Positions 14,784 to 24,492 of a stretch of DNA of 64,000 bases are shown piece after piece. Position 1 is the first letter of the stretch. Each line of letters opens with the position of its first letter. Source of the DNA: CBFGRV01 sp965651265. Lineage in GTDB: Bacteria > Bacteroidota > Rhodothermia > Rhodothermales > VXPQ01. Location: the NCBI GenBank assembly GCA_965651265.1, contig CBFGRV010000010.1, forward strand, positions 1 through 64,000. The letters are read 5' to 3'. Below the pieces are notes generated by a model, which searched no databases, was not told the origin of the DNA, and worked only from the letters and a program-made list of their open reading frames with translations. Made by a program: the position numbers and the translations under genes.

Positions 14784-17141
14784 TCATCGAATCACGGCCA
14801 GCTTTCCGTGCGCGGTCCCCTCACCATCGTCGCCGACGGCCACGACCATGTACATCCCCGACGGGACGATCTCGCCATCCAACCCGCGTGCATCCCACCG
14901 GGCGCGGCCGCCGCGCGTCTGCATCCTCGCCACTACGGCTCCCGAGAGCGTGAGCACACGGAGCTCCGTCGCCTCGACGAGGCCCTCGATGAATACCGAC
15001 ACGTCCTCGACTTCGCCTACGCGCAGGGGATTCGGATAGACCTTGAGGTCCCCGGCCTCCGGCGCGGCCGCAACCGCGTCACCATCATAGCTGAGGAGGC
15101 CCTGGTCGGTCGCGATGTAGACGCGCCCCGAGATGGGGTCGATAGCCAGGGCGACAATCGCATCCGAGAAAAGTGGTGAGTTTGCGCTCGTGAAGTTCTC
15201 CGCAATCGCGTAGCCGCCCTCGACCTGCTCCACGATGGAAATTCCCTGATCCGTCGCCACCCAGAGCCGATTGGCGGGGTCGACGGCCAGGTCGTTGATC
15301 CTGATTCCGTTCAACACGAACGTGCCCTGCGTGCGGTCGGCGAACTGCGGCCAGATGGGCGTGGACCGCGCGTCTTGCGCAACGATCCCATTGTTGATCA
15401 CGAAGGCCAGCCCGCGCTCCGTCCCAATCCACATCTGACCGTCGCGGTCCTCGACGACGGCGGTCACAGCCGTGCCGGGCAGTCCCTGGCCTCCGGCACC
15501 CTCGGTCGCAAAGTAGTTGCAGAAGTCATCGGCCGTGTCGGTCGGGGTGCCATTCGTATCCAGCACAAGCAGCCCGATCACGCGGGCGAGATTTGCGCGG
15601 GCTACAACGGTGATCCACTTCTGCCCGAATGAGTCGATGACGATCTCGTCGAAGGTAAGGCCCGTTTCATTGAAGTCGCTGCATCCCATCGATGTGAGCT
15701 CGGTCCAGCCCGCCCCCGGCTCGTAGATGTGGAGGTTGACGCTGCCCCCGCGATTCGTGACCCATACTCGCCCATTCCGGTCGTCGGCCATCCCGCTGAC
15801 GATCACAAAATCACTGGTGCCTGAGGCCGGCCGCAGCGTCGAGTTTTCCTGATTCCAAAACAGAAATTCGCCGTCGGGCCTGACCTCCACCATCCCCCTA
15901 CCTTCATTGCCGGCGTACGCAACGCCGTTGTCATCTACATGGAGTCTCGGATACGAATTCGCCAGCTCAGGAAAGAAGTGGCGTGTATAGTTCGTCCACG
16001 CATCAGGCGGATGCAGCCTGTAGAATCCCGTTTCCTCTCCCTGGACGAAGACACCTGAGGCCCAGAGATTGCCGTCGCCATCGACCTGAAGGCCGGAGAA
16101 GTCGTTGTGATACGGTCCGGATGGATAGATTTCCCGATGCACGATTTCGGCGGTAGCCGTCGATGGATCGGGTTCACGGATGGCGATGAGTCCTCCCTCG
16201 CGATCCCCAATCCAGACGAGCCCGTCTGCACCCAACGTCATGGACACTGGATCCTGGAAACCCTCGATGTCGACTCTACGCACACTGCCGTCCGATCCGA
16301 TCACGATGGGGTCGAACCGATCGAGGGCAAGCAGTCGATCGCCGTCCGGGAGCAGGGCGTGCACTTCGCTCGAGGTGGCCCCGATCGTCGTATAACTGTC
16401 CGCACCGTCGCGTCTAGCGACATCGGCGATCGTCCCCACGTAGATGCTCCCCCCGAAGTGGGCCATGGAGCGAGTCTGCGCGGAGGGCAATCCAGCCGAT
16501 TCGACCGTCCATGAGGCGGGGTCTTTAAGGTTGATGGCGTCGAGCGAAGCGTACGCCACTCCTTCGTTCGTCGCTACCCAGATCTCGACCGCATCCCCGG
16601 GCACGAATGCGATATCGAACACCTCCGTCCCGGGCGAGATGCCGCCCAGCTGGCTGTAGGTGTCGCGTACTTCGCCTTTGATCGGATCGAAGACTACGAT
16701 GCCGAAGGACGTGGCCACGAAGAGCGAATCGCCGCGCGGGATGATCCGATTTACCTGCCTCGATGCGAATCGTCCGGCGCGCTCGATGTCACGGAACGAC
16801 TGTACGATGCCGGTTGCCGGATCGAGCCGGTCGATCACACCCGAGCGGTACCCGATCCAGACGACCTGCCGCACCGGATCGTAGGCGAGAGCGCGCGCCT
16901 GCACGTTGTCGAGCCCGTCACCTGCCGTGTAGGCGGAAAGCGAGCCGTCCTCGATGCCGTACCGAAAAACGCCACCCGTCGTGGATGCCCAGATTGCATC
17001 TGGAGAGGCCGCGACGTCGGTGACCTGCCGCATGGAGGTGTAGGTGCGCCAACGGCCGTCCTGCGCGGCGCTGTCAGGCGCACCCGTGAGCAGCGCGCCC
17101 CAGAGGGCAAGAGTTACAAGCGGCGAGACCGGAAAACGCAT
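14784..17141 (-). CDS. porZ: PorZ-like two-propeller protein with type IX sorting domain
   Basis: The 785-residue protein has a signal peptide (to about residue 27), a first beta-propeller beginning WRTYTSMRQVTDVAASPDAIWASTTGGVFRY, further two-component-regulator-type propeller repeats (GLVWIGDREGGLIA, GRVWVTNRGGSV, GQMWIGTERGLAF, RLWVATDQGISIV) and a C-terminal type A sorting domain: LKVYPNPLRVGE...LSGAVVARMQT...ARGLDGEIVPSGMYMVVA. PorZ of Porphyromonas (about 776 residues) has the same order and is a surface component of the type IX secretion sortase attachment complex. Assignment as PorZ rather than another propeller cargo rests on length and the N-terminal match. Confidence 0.75.
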   Translation of the reverse strand: MRFPVSPLVTLALWGALLTGAPDSAAQDGRWRTYTSMRQVTDVAASPDAIWASTTGGVFRYGIEDGSLSAYTAGDGLDNVQARALAYDPVRQVVWIGYRSGVIDRLDPATGIVQSFRDIERAGRFASRQVNRIIPRGDSLFVATSFGIVVFDPIKGEVRDTYSQLGGISPGTEVFDIAFVPGDAVEIWVATNEGVAYASLDAINLKDPASWTVESAGLPSAQTRSMAHFGGSIYVGTIADVARRDGADSYTTIGATSSEVHALLPDGDRLLALDRFDPIVIGSDGSVRRVDIEGFQDPVSMTLGADGLVWIGDREGGLIAIREPDPSTATAEIVHREIYPSGPYHNDFSGLQVDGDGNLWASGVFVQGEETGFYRLHPPDAWTNYTRHFFPELANSYPRLHVDDNGVAYAGNEGRGMVEVRPDGEFLFWNQENSTLRPASGTSDFVIVSGMADDRNGRVWVTNRGGSVNLHIYEPGAGWTELTSMGCSDFNETGLTFDEIVIDSFGQKWITVVARANLARVIGLLVLDTNGTPTDTADDFCNYFATEGAGGQGLPGTAVTAVVEDRDGQMWIGTERGLAFVINNGIVAQDARSTPIWPQFADRTQGTFVLNGIRINDLAVDPANRLWVATDQGISIVEQVEGGYAIAENFTSANSPLFSDAIVALAIDPISGRVYIATDQGLLSYDGDAVAAAPEAGDLKVYPNPLRVGEVEDVSVFIEGLVEATELRVLTLSGAVVARMQTRGGRARWDARGLDGEIVPSGMYMVVAVGDDGEGTAHGKLAVIR

Positions 17142-17244
17142 CGAGGTCGGAGAAGGACCGGGACAGCAGAGGCAAGTAGTAGCGTTCGGTCGATAGATGC
17201 CTGCCGGAGATTTAGATTGGCCGCGTGGAGCAGGCCGCCGTGGT

Positions 17245-17709
17245 TCAGAGCTGCCGCATCAAGTTGATCATTTCGATGGCCGCTACGGCAGCGTCAGCGC
17301 CTTTGTTTCCGGATTTCGAGCCCGCGCGCTCGACGGCTTGCTCGACCGTTTCGGTCGTGATCACGCCGAAAATGACCGGTACCCCTGAATCGAGTGCCGC
17401 CTGCGCCGTACCGTTCGCGACGATCGAGCAGACGAGATCGTAGTGCGAGGTCTCCCCGCGAATCACCGCACCCAGAGCAATCACGGCCCCGTATCGGCCC
17501 GACTGTGCCATCTTGCGAGCCACGATCGGGATCTCAACCGAGCCCGGACACCATGCGACCGTGACGCGATCCAGGTCGGCGCCATGCCGGCGCAGCGCAT
17601 CGAGCGCACCATCCAAAAGCTTTCGCGTGATGAACTCGTTGAAGCGGCTGACGACAATACCGATCTCGGCATCATCGGCGATGTGATTTCCTTCGATGAT
17701 TCGGGGCAT
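17245..17709 (-). CDS. ribH: 6,7-dimethyl-8-ribityllumazine synthase
   Basis: This is the penultimate riboflavin enzyme, joining the pyrimidine intermediate with 3,4-dihydroxy-2-butanone 4-phosphate. The 154-residue length is standard. Motifs present: [49 protein letters not shown] with the catalytic His, and [17 protein letters not shown]. The gene starts 3 bp after the PHP phosphoesterase stop, so the two are probably cotranscribed. No other rib gene is in the window. Confidence 0.97.
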   Translation of the reverse strand: MPRIIEGNHIADDAEIGIVVSRFNEFITRKLLDGALDALRRHGADLDRVTVAWCPGSVEIPIVARKMAQSGRYGAVIALGAVIRGETSHYDLVCSIVANGTAQAALDSGVPVIFGVITTETVEQAVERAGSKSGNKGADAAVAAIEMINLMRQL

Positions 17710-17712
17710 ACC

Positions 17713-18537
17713 TCAGGCGGCGGCACGGCGCATCAGCTCGACGCGCCGATATGGAATGCTGTAACGTACGAAGTTATGGTCTTCCTCGGAGCGGAGTCCA
17801 TGATAATCGGAGCCGCCCGTTTCGAGCAACCCGTATCGATGAGCCAGATCTTCGTAGCGCCGGGTCAGGGCGGAACTATGGGATGGATGGATGGTCTCGA
17901 TGCCGTCGAGCCCGGCCCGGATGAGCTGCTGGATGACCTCGCCCTCCACGCGCGTCCCCGGATGCGCGAGGACGGCGAGCCCACCGGCGGCATGAATCAG
18001 GGCGATCCCCTGCAAAGCCGGAAACAGCGGCTTGGCAACGAAAGCCGGGCCCTCGTCACATAGGTATCGCGCAAATGCATCCTCGTAGGAGGCCACGAGC
18101 CTCCGTTTCACGAGCGCCTTCGCCACGTGTGGCCTACCAACAACGCCGTCGCGCGCGAAGGCGAGCACGTCCTCCATCGCGAGCGGAATTCCGAGCCCAT
18201 TCAGTGCCTCCACGATGGCGCGACCTCGCCGCATCCTGACATCGCGGAACCGATCCAGATGCGCCTTCAGGCCCTGGTTTGCGGCATCGAAGCCATATCC
18301 AAGAAGATGGATCTCCTGCCCCCCGGCCGTTACACTCAGCTCCACCCCCGACACGACCTCGATGCCGAGCTCCGACCCTGCGGCCATGGCTTCCGGCAAC
18401 CCGTCGATCGAATCGTGATCGGTCACCGCGAGCGCACTGATCCCGGCAGCGTGGGCCCGCGCCACCAGCTCGGCGGGCGTCAGCAAGCCATCCGAATAGC
18501 GGGTGTGCGTATGTAAATCGGCTCGGCGCGTGTCCAT
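17713..18537 (-). CDS. PHP-domain phosphoesterase (YciV/RNase AM-like)
   Basis: The protein has the PHP metal motifs RADLHTHTRYSDG at residues 4-16, AVTDHDSIDGL, VVSGVELSVTAGGQEIHLLGYG, RPHVAKALV and VLAHPG, then GSDYHG near the C-terminus. Homologues of this layout hydrolyse 3',5'-nucleoside bisphosphates and trim RNA 5' ends. The 274-residue length is typical. It lies directly upstream of ribH and is divergent from the HIT gene. Confidence 0.92.
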   Translation of the reverse strand: MDTRRADLHTHTRYSDGLLTPAELVARAHAAGISALAVTDHDSIDGLPEAMAAGSELGIEVVSGVELSVTAGGQEIHLLGYGFDAANQGLKAHLDRFRDVRMRRGRAIVEALNGLGIPLAMEDVLAFARDGVVGRPHVAKALVKRRLVASYEDAFARYLCDEGPAFVAKPLFPALQGIALIHAAGGLAVLAHPGTRVEGEVIQQLIRAGLDGIETIHPSHSSALTRRYEDLAHRYGLLETGGSDYHGLRSEEDHNFVRYSIPYRRVELMRRAAA

Positions 18538-18617
18538 ATATTTCGACTGGGCGCGTACTCAGGGGGTGACGCGCATTCGAAAGCAGTTGTCAACCCGGCA
18601 GGCACGGTATTGTTTTG

Positions 18618-19127
18618 ATGGAACGGATGTGGAGTCCCTGGCGATCCAGGCACCTCGCCGGCATACTGGAAGGCGGGTTCGGCCCTCAGGATCGCGAGCG
18701 GCTTTTCGAGCGCATCGGCCGCGAAGACCGCGACGAGGAGAATCTCGTCGTCTGGCGAGGTGAGCTCGTTTACGTGGTGATGAATCTGTTTCCATACAAT
18801 AACGGACATCTGCTCATCGTGCCTTATCGTAAGGTGGCGGACTATGAGGACCTGACCGATGAGGAGCAAACGGCAATCGCACAGACCATCGCCCGCTGTA
18901 TCGGCTGGCTTCGTTCGGCCCTTCGTCCGGAAGGTTTCAATGTCGGGATGAACCTGGGCGCCGCCGCCGGCGCGGGCGTGCCGGAGCATCTGCACGTCCA
19001 TGTAGTGCCGCGGTGGAGTGGTGATACCAACTTCATGCCGACAACGGCCGACCTCAAGGTCATACCCGAAGCCATGGAAGATACCTACCGGAAGCTTCGC
19101 CGGGCCGCGACGGCGGACTCCCCCTGA
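18618..19127 (+). CDS. HIT family hydrolase/AP4A phosphorylase-like
   Basis: The histidine-triad motif EHLHVHVVPRW is present in the second half, preceded by NNGHLLIVPYRKVADYEDLTDEE and GFNVGMNLGAAAGAGVPEH. The N-terminal MWSPWRSRHL and the roughly 170-residue length place it with the diadenosine tetraphosphate phosphorylase/hydrolase-like branch. The start could be the ATG at 18618 or at 18627. Confidence 0.93.
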   Translation: MERMWSPWRSRHLAGILEGGFGPQDRERLFERIGREDRDEENLVVWRGELVYVVMNLFPYNNGHLLIVPYRKVADYEDLTDEEQTAIAQTIARCIGWLRSALRPEGFNVGMNLGAAAGAGVPEHLHVHVVPRWSGDTNFMPTTADLKVIPEAMEDTYRKLRRAATADSP

Positions 19128-19221
19128 AGCCGGCCGGGCGCCCATCACCCTACAAAGGTGAACCTTGCTCGCCGGCCGTGCGTACCGCCACGCAATCACA
19201 TCCCCAACTCACCCCTCACCT

Positions 19222-20358
19222 ATGTCCCACCGGATCGAAAGCGCCGGAGGCCGCTCGCCGCAGAGGATGGACCCTGCCAGCGCGCGCACGTCGTTTCTGA
19301 CGCCGCGAAAGATCCTCTGGCCCATCCTGCTGAGCCTGGTCGTGCTCGTCGGCATCGGCGTTGCCACGTTCGAGCCCGATGAGTTCGTGCAGGTAGTCGA
19401 TCGGATCAATGTGTGGATGCTCGGTGCCGCCCTGGCGATGGTCTTCTTCCGGGTCTATTTCGGTGGACTGCGCCTCAACTACATCTCGCGAGGACGACTC
19501 GGGTACGCTACAGGCATGCGCGGGCAGCTGGCGTGGGACTTCTTTTCGAATGTGACACCGTCAGCGATAGGAGGCGCGCCGTTCGCTGCCGTATACCTCG
19601 CACGAGAAAAGCACATCGGCGTGGGTGAGACGACGGCCTTCATGCTGTTCTCGATGCTGCTGGATCAACTCTGGTTCGCACTGACCATCCCCATCGTGAT
19701 CATCGGATCGATGTACCTCGAGGTGATCCCCGCCGCCGTCGGGCACGTCGGCCTGGCCGGTTTCATGCTTTACTTTTTTGCGATGTTGGCCTGGGTCGTG
19801 CTCTTCGGGTACGCCACGATGTTTCGCCCCGACATCCTGCAGCGACTCGCCTCGCGCCTATTCCGTCTGCGCTGGCTCCGGCGTTTCCATGATCGCGTCG
19901 AACACTCCATGCGTCAGCTTCGGCGCCGCGCCAAGATCCTCCGCTCACAACCGCCCATCTTCTATGTCAAGGGTATTCTGCTGACGATCGGCACCTGGGC
20001 CAGTCGATACCTCCTGCTGCTGTTCGTCGTCTGGGCCTTCTACGAGGATTTCGACAAGGCACTCCTCCTCCTTCGCACGGCGGCCATGACGCTCGGCTCG
20101 CTCATCATGCCGACGCCGGGAGGTGCCGGAGGCATCGAGGCGCTTTATGCTCTCTTCATCGGTACGCTGATCCCGGCTGCGACGGTCGCGCCCACACTGC
20201 TCGCCTGGCGATTTCTCGCCTACTACCTCTTCGTCGGGCTCGGCATCTTTCTGACTACCCATCACGTTCAGCAGTCGATCTCGAGATCCAACGAGATTCA
20301 TGAAGAGCCCGCTGAAGAGGAGCCCCTCCTTGCCGAGCTCAACGAAGAAGTAGGATGA
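19222..20358 (+). CDS. Lysylphosphatidylglycerol synthase TM-region/UPF0104 family membrane protein
   Basis: About eight transmembrane helices carry the LPG_synthase_TM pattern: RVYFGGLRLNYISRGRLGY, WDFFSNVTPSAIGGAPFAAVYLAREKHIGVGETTAFMLFSMLLDQ and LIMPTPGGAGGIEALYALF. These proteins are thought to be lipid or glycolipid flippase-like; no synthase domain is fused here. An upstream TTG frame start at 19165 is less likely than the ATG at 19222. It overlaps the next gene by four bases (ATGA). Confidence 0.88.
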   Translation: MSHRIESAGGRSPQRMDPASARTSFLTPRKILWPILLSLVVLVGIGVATFEPDEFVQVVDRINVWMLGAALAMVFFRVYFGGLRLNYISRGRLGYATGMRGQLAWDFFSNVTPSAIGGAPFAAVYLAREKHIGVGETTAFMLFSMLLDQLWFALTIPIVIIGSMYLEVIPAAVGHVGLAGFMLYFFAMLAWVVLFGYATMFRPDILQRLASRLFRLRWLRRFHDRVEHSMRQLRRRAKILRSQPPIFYVKGILLTIGTWASRYLLLLFVVWAFYEDFDKALLLLRTAAMTLGSLIMPTPGGAGGIEALYALFIGTLIPAATVAPTLLAWRFLAYYLFVGLGIFLTTHHVQQSISRSNEIHEEPAEEEPLLAELNEEVG

Positions 20359-21404
20359 AAATGCGAGCCGACGAAACGCTGGATGAGCGCCTCCAGCAAA
20401 TCGACACCTTTGACTTCCGGAGCATCCACCCGAACGTGCGCTTCGGTACGGCGAGCGACCGCTACGCCGGCTGGATTGGCCAGATCTACCCGGAGGAGTA
20501 CGCCACGCGCGTCAGTTCGCGCAAACGCCGGCTTGGCGGCCAGGTCTATGAGGAGCGAACTGTGCCTGTCGAGTCCGTGCGCGAGTACTTCCAATGCTTC
20601 GGCGCGCTGGAGATCGACTTCACTTACTACCGCCCTCTACGCGATGAAGCCGGTGAGCCGACCAGTAATTACTGGCTGCTGCAGAACTATGCGGAGCACG
20701 CGCCAGACGATGCCGTCTTCTTTCTGAAGGTCCCGAAGACGTACTTCTCGCGGCGGCTTCGACAGGGTAAGGGCAAGGACGTCACCTACCTCGAAAATCC
20801 GGAGTTTCTAAACGCGGACCGATATATCCGCGAGTTCCACGAGCCCGCCGTGGAGATTCTTGGAGAGCGTCTGGACGGTATGCTCTTCGAGCAAGAGTAC
20901 CAGCGCAAGGCGGACAGCCCCTCGCCGGAAGAGAACGTGGCCGAGCTGGATGGCTTCTTCGCTCAGATTCCGGCCGGCGTTCAGCCGCACATCGAGCTCC
21001 GCTCCGAGCATCTGCTCGCGCCGCCTTACTTCAACTGGCTGGAGGATCGCGGACTCGGATTCATTTTTAGCCACTGGACGTGGCTTCCGCCCATTCGCAA
21101 GCAATGGAGGATGGCGGGTGAGCGCTTTACTGCGGCGGACGGAAACGTCGTCGCGCGCCTTCTCACCCCGCTGGACGTGCGCTACGAGGATGCCTACGCT
21201 ATGGCTCATCCGTTCGACAAAGAGGTGGAAGCGATCAGTCGCACGCGCCAGGCGCACTATATGATCATGGACGTCACGGCCCTCGTATATCAGGCTGAGA
21301 AAAAGGGGGCGCTCCTCAACGTGATCGTCAACAACCGAGCCTGGGGAAACGCGCCCGTGCTTGCACAGGAGATTGCGCGCCGAATCCTCGAATACGAACG
21401 TTGA
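20355..21404 (+). CDS. DUF72 (YecE-like) family protein
   Basis: The TIM-barrel-like DUF72 motifs are recognisable: RFGTASDRYAGWIGQIYPE at the start, a FGALEIDFTYYRPL strand, FFLKVPKTYFSRRL, ERLDGMLFEQEYQ and HIELRSEHLLAPPYFNWLEDRGLGFIFSHW. At 349 residues it is longer than the usual about 250 because of an N-terminal extension and internal inserts. Function of the family is not established. Translationally coupled to the upstream membrane protein. Confidence 0.88.
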   Translation: MKMRADETLDERLQQIDTFDFRSIHPNVRFGTASDRYAGWIGQIYPEEYATRVSSRKRRLGGQVYEERTVPVESVREYFQCFGALEIDFTYYRPLRDEAGEPTSNYWLLQNYAEHAPDDAVFFLKVPKTYFSRRLRQGKGKDVTYLENPEFLNADRYIREFHEPAVEILGERLDGMLFEQEYQRKADSPSPEENVAELDGFFAQIPAGVQPHIELRSEHLLAPPYFNWLEDRGLGFIFSHWTWLPPIRKQWRMAGERFTAADGNVVARLLTPLDVRYEDAYAMAHPFDKEVEAISRTRQAHYMIMDVTALVYQAEKKGALLNVIVNNRAWGNAPVLAQEIARRILEYER

Positions 21405-21410
21405 GGCCGT

Positions 21411-21752
21411 CTACGCGCGGCCGAAGTCATCATCCAGCCGCTCGATGTCATCCTCGAGACAGATGCCGAGCTGTGTCTCGATGAGCACCAGGTAGTCGTC
21501 CGTATCGTTTTCGAGACGATGCACATCACCCAGCCCGATGTGCAAGACATCCCCCTTCCTGATGCGGGAGACGTTCTCATTAAGTGTAAACAGCCCTTCG
21601 CCCTGCACGATTACCCAGTGCTCCTCGCGATGGGCGTGCTTTTGGAGGGAGAGGCGTTTGCCGGGATGAACGATGATCCTCTTGACACGGTAGCCCGGCT
21701 CGTTCAGGTATTCCTCCCAGCGACCCCAGGGGCGGTTGTCGGAATCGAGCAT
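21411..21752 (-). CDS. Cupin, mannose-6-phosphate isomerase type II C-terminal domain
   Basis: This single-domain cupin of 113 residues matches the C-terminal isomerase part of ManC/AlgA-type proteins: RPWGRWEEYLNEPGYRVKRIIVHPGKRLSLQKHAHREEHWVIVQGEG, with the metal-binding His, His, Glu, and a later LHIGLGDVHRLEN. It may isomerise mannose-6-phosphate/fructose-6-phosphate, but the guanylyltransferase domain is absent. Its leader contains the heptamer array at 21764-21791. Confidence 0.9.
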   Translation of the reverse strand: MLDSDNRPWGRWEEYLNEPGYRVKRIIVHPGKRLSLQKHAHREEHWVIVQGEGLFTLNENVSRIRKGDVLHIGLGDVHRLENDTDDYLVLIETQLGICLEDDIERLDDDFGRA

Positions 21753-21763
21753 TGGTAAACCGA

Positions 21764-21791
21764 TTACTGGTTGCTGGTTGCTGGTTCCTAT
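21764..21791. repeat. Four heptamers spanning the NhaC stop codon
   Basis: TTACTGG, TTGCTGG, TTGCTGG and TTCCTAT run in 7-nt register. The stop codon of the NhaC gene (CTA at 21788-21790 on the plus strand) lies inside the last unit. Confidence 0.7.
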
Positions 21792-23845
21792 CCTCTCTCG
21801 ACCGCCTCCACTTTTCCGGGTTCAATTCGCTTTCCGAAGACCTGCAGGGAGACGTACAGTGCAGCCGCACCGATCAACATCGAAAGCCACCACGGAAAAC
21901 CGAAGCCGGTTGGGATGGTGCCGATCAAGACTGCGACCGCGCCGACGAGCACCGCATACGGCAGCTGAGTGGTGACGTGATCGACGTGGTCGCATCCAGA
22001 TGCCATCGAGGACAGGATCGTGGTATCGGAGATCGGCGAACAGTGATCACCCCACACGGCCCCGGCGAGTACGCAAGCGACCGAAGAATAGATGATGTGA
22101 TAGTTCTCAGGCGTGGCCATCCCATTGAGCTCCAGAACGGCCCATGAAAGGGGTATGACGAGGGGCATGAGGATGCCCATGGTGCCCCAGCTCGTCCCTG
22201 TTGAGAAAGCCGTCGCCGCTGCGATCACGAAAACGATGGCCGGGATCAGTCCCGGCGGTAGAGCGTCGCCGAGCACGGAGACGAGGTAGTCCGCCGTATG
22301 CAAGACGTCGGTCACCGCCGACAAACCCCACGCAAGCGTGAGAATGATCATTGCGTACAGCATCGACCTCACGCCGGTATACCAGGCATTGATCGTATCG
22401 TTGACCGAGAGCAACCGCTGTGCGGCTGTCAGGATCACCGCCGCGGAGACACCCAACAGCGATCCCCACATCAGCGCCTTGTAGGAATCCGCGCTCCCGA
22501 TGATATCCCGGATTGAATCTCCCTCGCCGGATGCGTAAAGGCCGACGAGCACGGACACGACGAGCGTGACAACGGGAAAGATGGCATTGACTGCCCGATG
22601 CGGGATGCCGGCCTTCGCGCCCAGCTCCTTCTCCGACGCGGCAGCTTCATCCACCTGCGCGCGTGGTGAGAGGACGTCTCCCGTCAGTCGGGCACGGCGT
22701 TCCGCCCGCAGCATGGGCCCGAACTCCTTCGGCGTGACAGAGATGGCGAACACGAAGAAGATCGTGAGCACCGGATAGAAGCTGTATGGGATAGAGTTCA
22801 GGAAGATGGCGTAGGCGGATTCATCGTATCCGGGTATGGCGGCCACGGAGGTACCGATGATTCCGACCTCGTAACCGATCCACGTCGAAACCAGCGCCAG
22901 GCACGCGACCGGCGCGGCCGTCGAGTCGACCAGGTAGGCCAGCTTTTCGCGAGAGATGCGAAGCTTGTCGGTGACCGCTCGCATGGTGTTGCCGACGACC
23001 AACGTGTTCGCGTAGTCGTCGAAGAAGATGGCAATGCCGAGGATGGCGGTGGCCAACTGGCCGTCCCGCGCCGTCTTCGTCCACTTGACCACGTGCCCGA
23101 CAACCCCCTGCATTCCGCCATTGCGAGTGATGATGCCTACCATTCCGCCGATCATTAATGAAAATAGAATGATCGAGGCGTGATCGGCGTCGGCCAGGGC
23201 CGCGAGCACATAGATCTGAAACGAGTCCAGAAACCCTTTGCCGAAGGCGGACAGATCCATTCCGAGCGCGGCGAAGGCGCCCATCCAGATCCCAAAGAAC
23301 AGGGCAGGGATGACCTGCTTGAAGATCAATGCGATGGCGATGGCCAGAAGAGGAGGGAGAATGGAGATCCAACCCGGAATCACCACGATCTCATCCGTGG
23401 CGACGACTTGTGAGCCGCGTAGCACTTCCACCCGCGTTTTCCCGAAAGCCGTGAGCGGCACACCTTCGGCGACGAGGCCGTCTGCCGTGGCCCGCAGCGG
23501 GAAGGTGCCGTCCTCCATCCGGAGGGCATATGATGCCGTCGTATCGGCCGGTCCAGACGGCCATCCAAACAGCATCGTGGCCTGCCGGCTCTGCAGAAGT
23601 ACGGACGGATATTCGAGCTCGATCTGCTCGTAGGTCTCCTCGGACGCGCCGGCCCGATCCGCATCCTCTCCCCGTGCATCGAGCTGCCCGGCTGTCACCG
23701 ACGCGGAATCGCCGGCTGGAGCGACTTCGGTGTCCGGGACGACCTGGCCGTATGCCGAGCCTGCGTCGGCAACGACCGCGAACATACTGGAAGAAGCCAG
23801 AAGCGCGCAGAGGACGAACTTCCGAACAGACATCCGGAACCTCAT
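21788..23845 (-). CDS. NhaC-type Na+/H+ antiporter with N-terminal periplasmic domain
   Basis: After a cleavable-looking signal (MRFRMSVRKFVLCALLASSSMFAVV) comes a domain of about 130 residues with beta-strand character (EYPSVLLQSRQATMLFGWPSGPADTTASYALRM...), then an antiporter core with about 12 helices. Core motifs include FDDYANTLVVGNTMRAVTDKLRISREKLAYLVDSTAAPVACLALVSTWIGYEVG and GVWGDHCSPISDTTILSSMASGCDHVDHVTTQLPYA. The start at 23845 overlaps the upp stop by one base; a longer frame to 24001 lies inside upp. The extracytoplasmic head is found in Bacteroidota relatives; its role is unknown. Last gene of the AgcS-upp-NhaC operon. Confidence 0.9.
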   Translation of the reverse strand: MRFRMSVRKFVLCALLASSSMFAVVADAGSAYGQVVPDTEVAPAGDSASVTAGQLDARGEDADRAGASEETYEQIELEYPSVLLQSRQATMLFGWPSGPADTTASYALRMEDGTFPLRATADGLVAEGVPLTAFGKTRVEVLRGSQVVATDEIVVIPGWISILPPLLAIAIALIFKQVIPALFFGIWMGAFAALGMDLSAFGKGFLDSFQIYVLAALADADHASIILFSLMIGGMVGIITRNGGMQGVVGHVVKWTKTARDGQLATAILGIAIFFDDYANTLVVGNTMRAVTDKLRISREKLAYLVDSTAAPVACLALVSTWIGYEVGIIGTSVAAIPGYDESAYAIFLNSIPYSFYPVLTIFFVFAISVTPKEFGPMLRAERRARLTGDVLSPRAQVDEAAASEKELGAKAGIPHRAVNAIFPVVTLVVSVLVGLYASGEGDSIRDIIGSADSYKALMWGSLLGVSAAVILTAAQRLLSVNDTINAWYTGVRSMLYAMIILTLAWGLSAVTDVLHTADYLVSVLGDALPPGLIPAIVFVIAAATAFSTGTSWGTMGILMPLVIPLSWAVLELNGMATPENYHIIYSSVACVLAGAVWGDHCSPISDTTILSSMASGCDHVDHVTTQLPYAVLVGAVAVLIGTIPTGFGFPWWLSMLIGAAALYVSLQVFGKRIEPGKVEAVERG

Positions 23846-24492
23846 CAAGTCGTCCCGAAGATGCGGTCGCCGGCATCGCCGAGCCCGGGGCGGATGAAGG
23901 CGTTCTCGTCGAGCTCGCGATCCAGTGCGGCCGTCAGCACGGGTACATCCGGATGCGCCTCGTACATCGCGCGCACGCCTTCCGGGGCGGCCACCAGACA
24001 CACGAATTTGAAGCGATGTGCTCCGGCTGCCTTCAGCTGCGTGATGGCATGCACGGCGCTCCCGCCGGTGGCGAGCATCGGATCGACGACAAAGACCAGC
24101 GCAGGCCCGATGTCATCCGGCACGTTGCTGTAGTAGCCGATGGGCAGGTGCGTCTCCTCATCGCGCTTCATGCCGAGGTGGCCCACTCGCGCCTCCGGCA
24201 CATAACGGATGAATCCATTGACCATCCCCAGCCCCGCGCGAAGAATAGGGACGACGAACACCTCCTCGTCGAGCTCAACGCCCTCGGCGCTTTCCAGTGG
24301 CGTGTCGATGGTAACCGTTCGCACGCGTAGATCGCGCATGGCCTCGTACGCCAGAATCGACGCCGCATTCGCAATTCGCTCCCGGAAGACGCCGTGAGGC
24401 GTCCGCCGATCTCGCAGAATCGTGAGATCTCGACGCAGCAGCGGGTGATCGGCGATGGTGAGGTTCTGCATCACTCCGAATCCGATCTTCAC
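23845..24492 (-). CDS. upp: Uracil phosphoribosyltransferase
   Basis: This pyrimidine-salvage enzyme makes UMP from uracil and PRPP. The PRPP loop VFVVDPMLATGGSAVHAI, an N-terminal DHPLLRRDLTILRDRRT, VVPILRAGLGMVNGFIRYVPEARVGHLG and the C-terminal FIRPGLGDAGDRIFGT are all present. Length 215 is close to the standard 208. It overlaps the upstream AgcS gene by four bases and the downstream antiporter by one, so the three are one operon. Confidence 0.97.
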   Translation of the reverse strand: MKIGFGVMQNLTIADHPLLRRDLTILRDRRTPHGVFRERIANAASILAYEAMRDLRVRTVTIDTPLESAEGVELDEEVFVVPILRAGLGMVNGFIRYVPEARVGHLGMKRDEETHLPIGYYSNVPDDIGPALVFVVDPMLATGGSAVHAITQLKAAGAHRFKFVCLVAAPEGVRAMYEAHPDVPVLTAALDRELDENAFIRPGLGDAGDRIFGTT

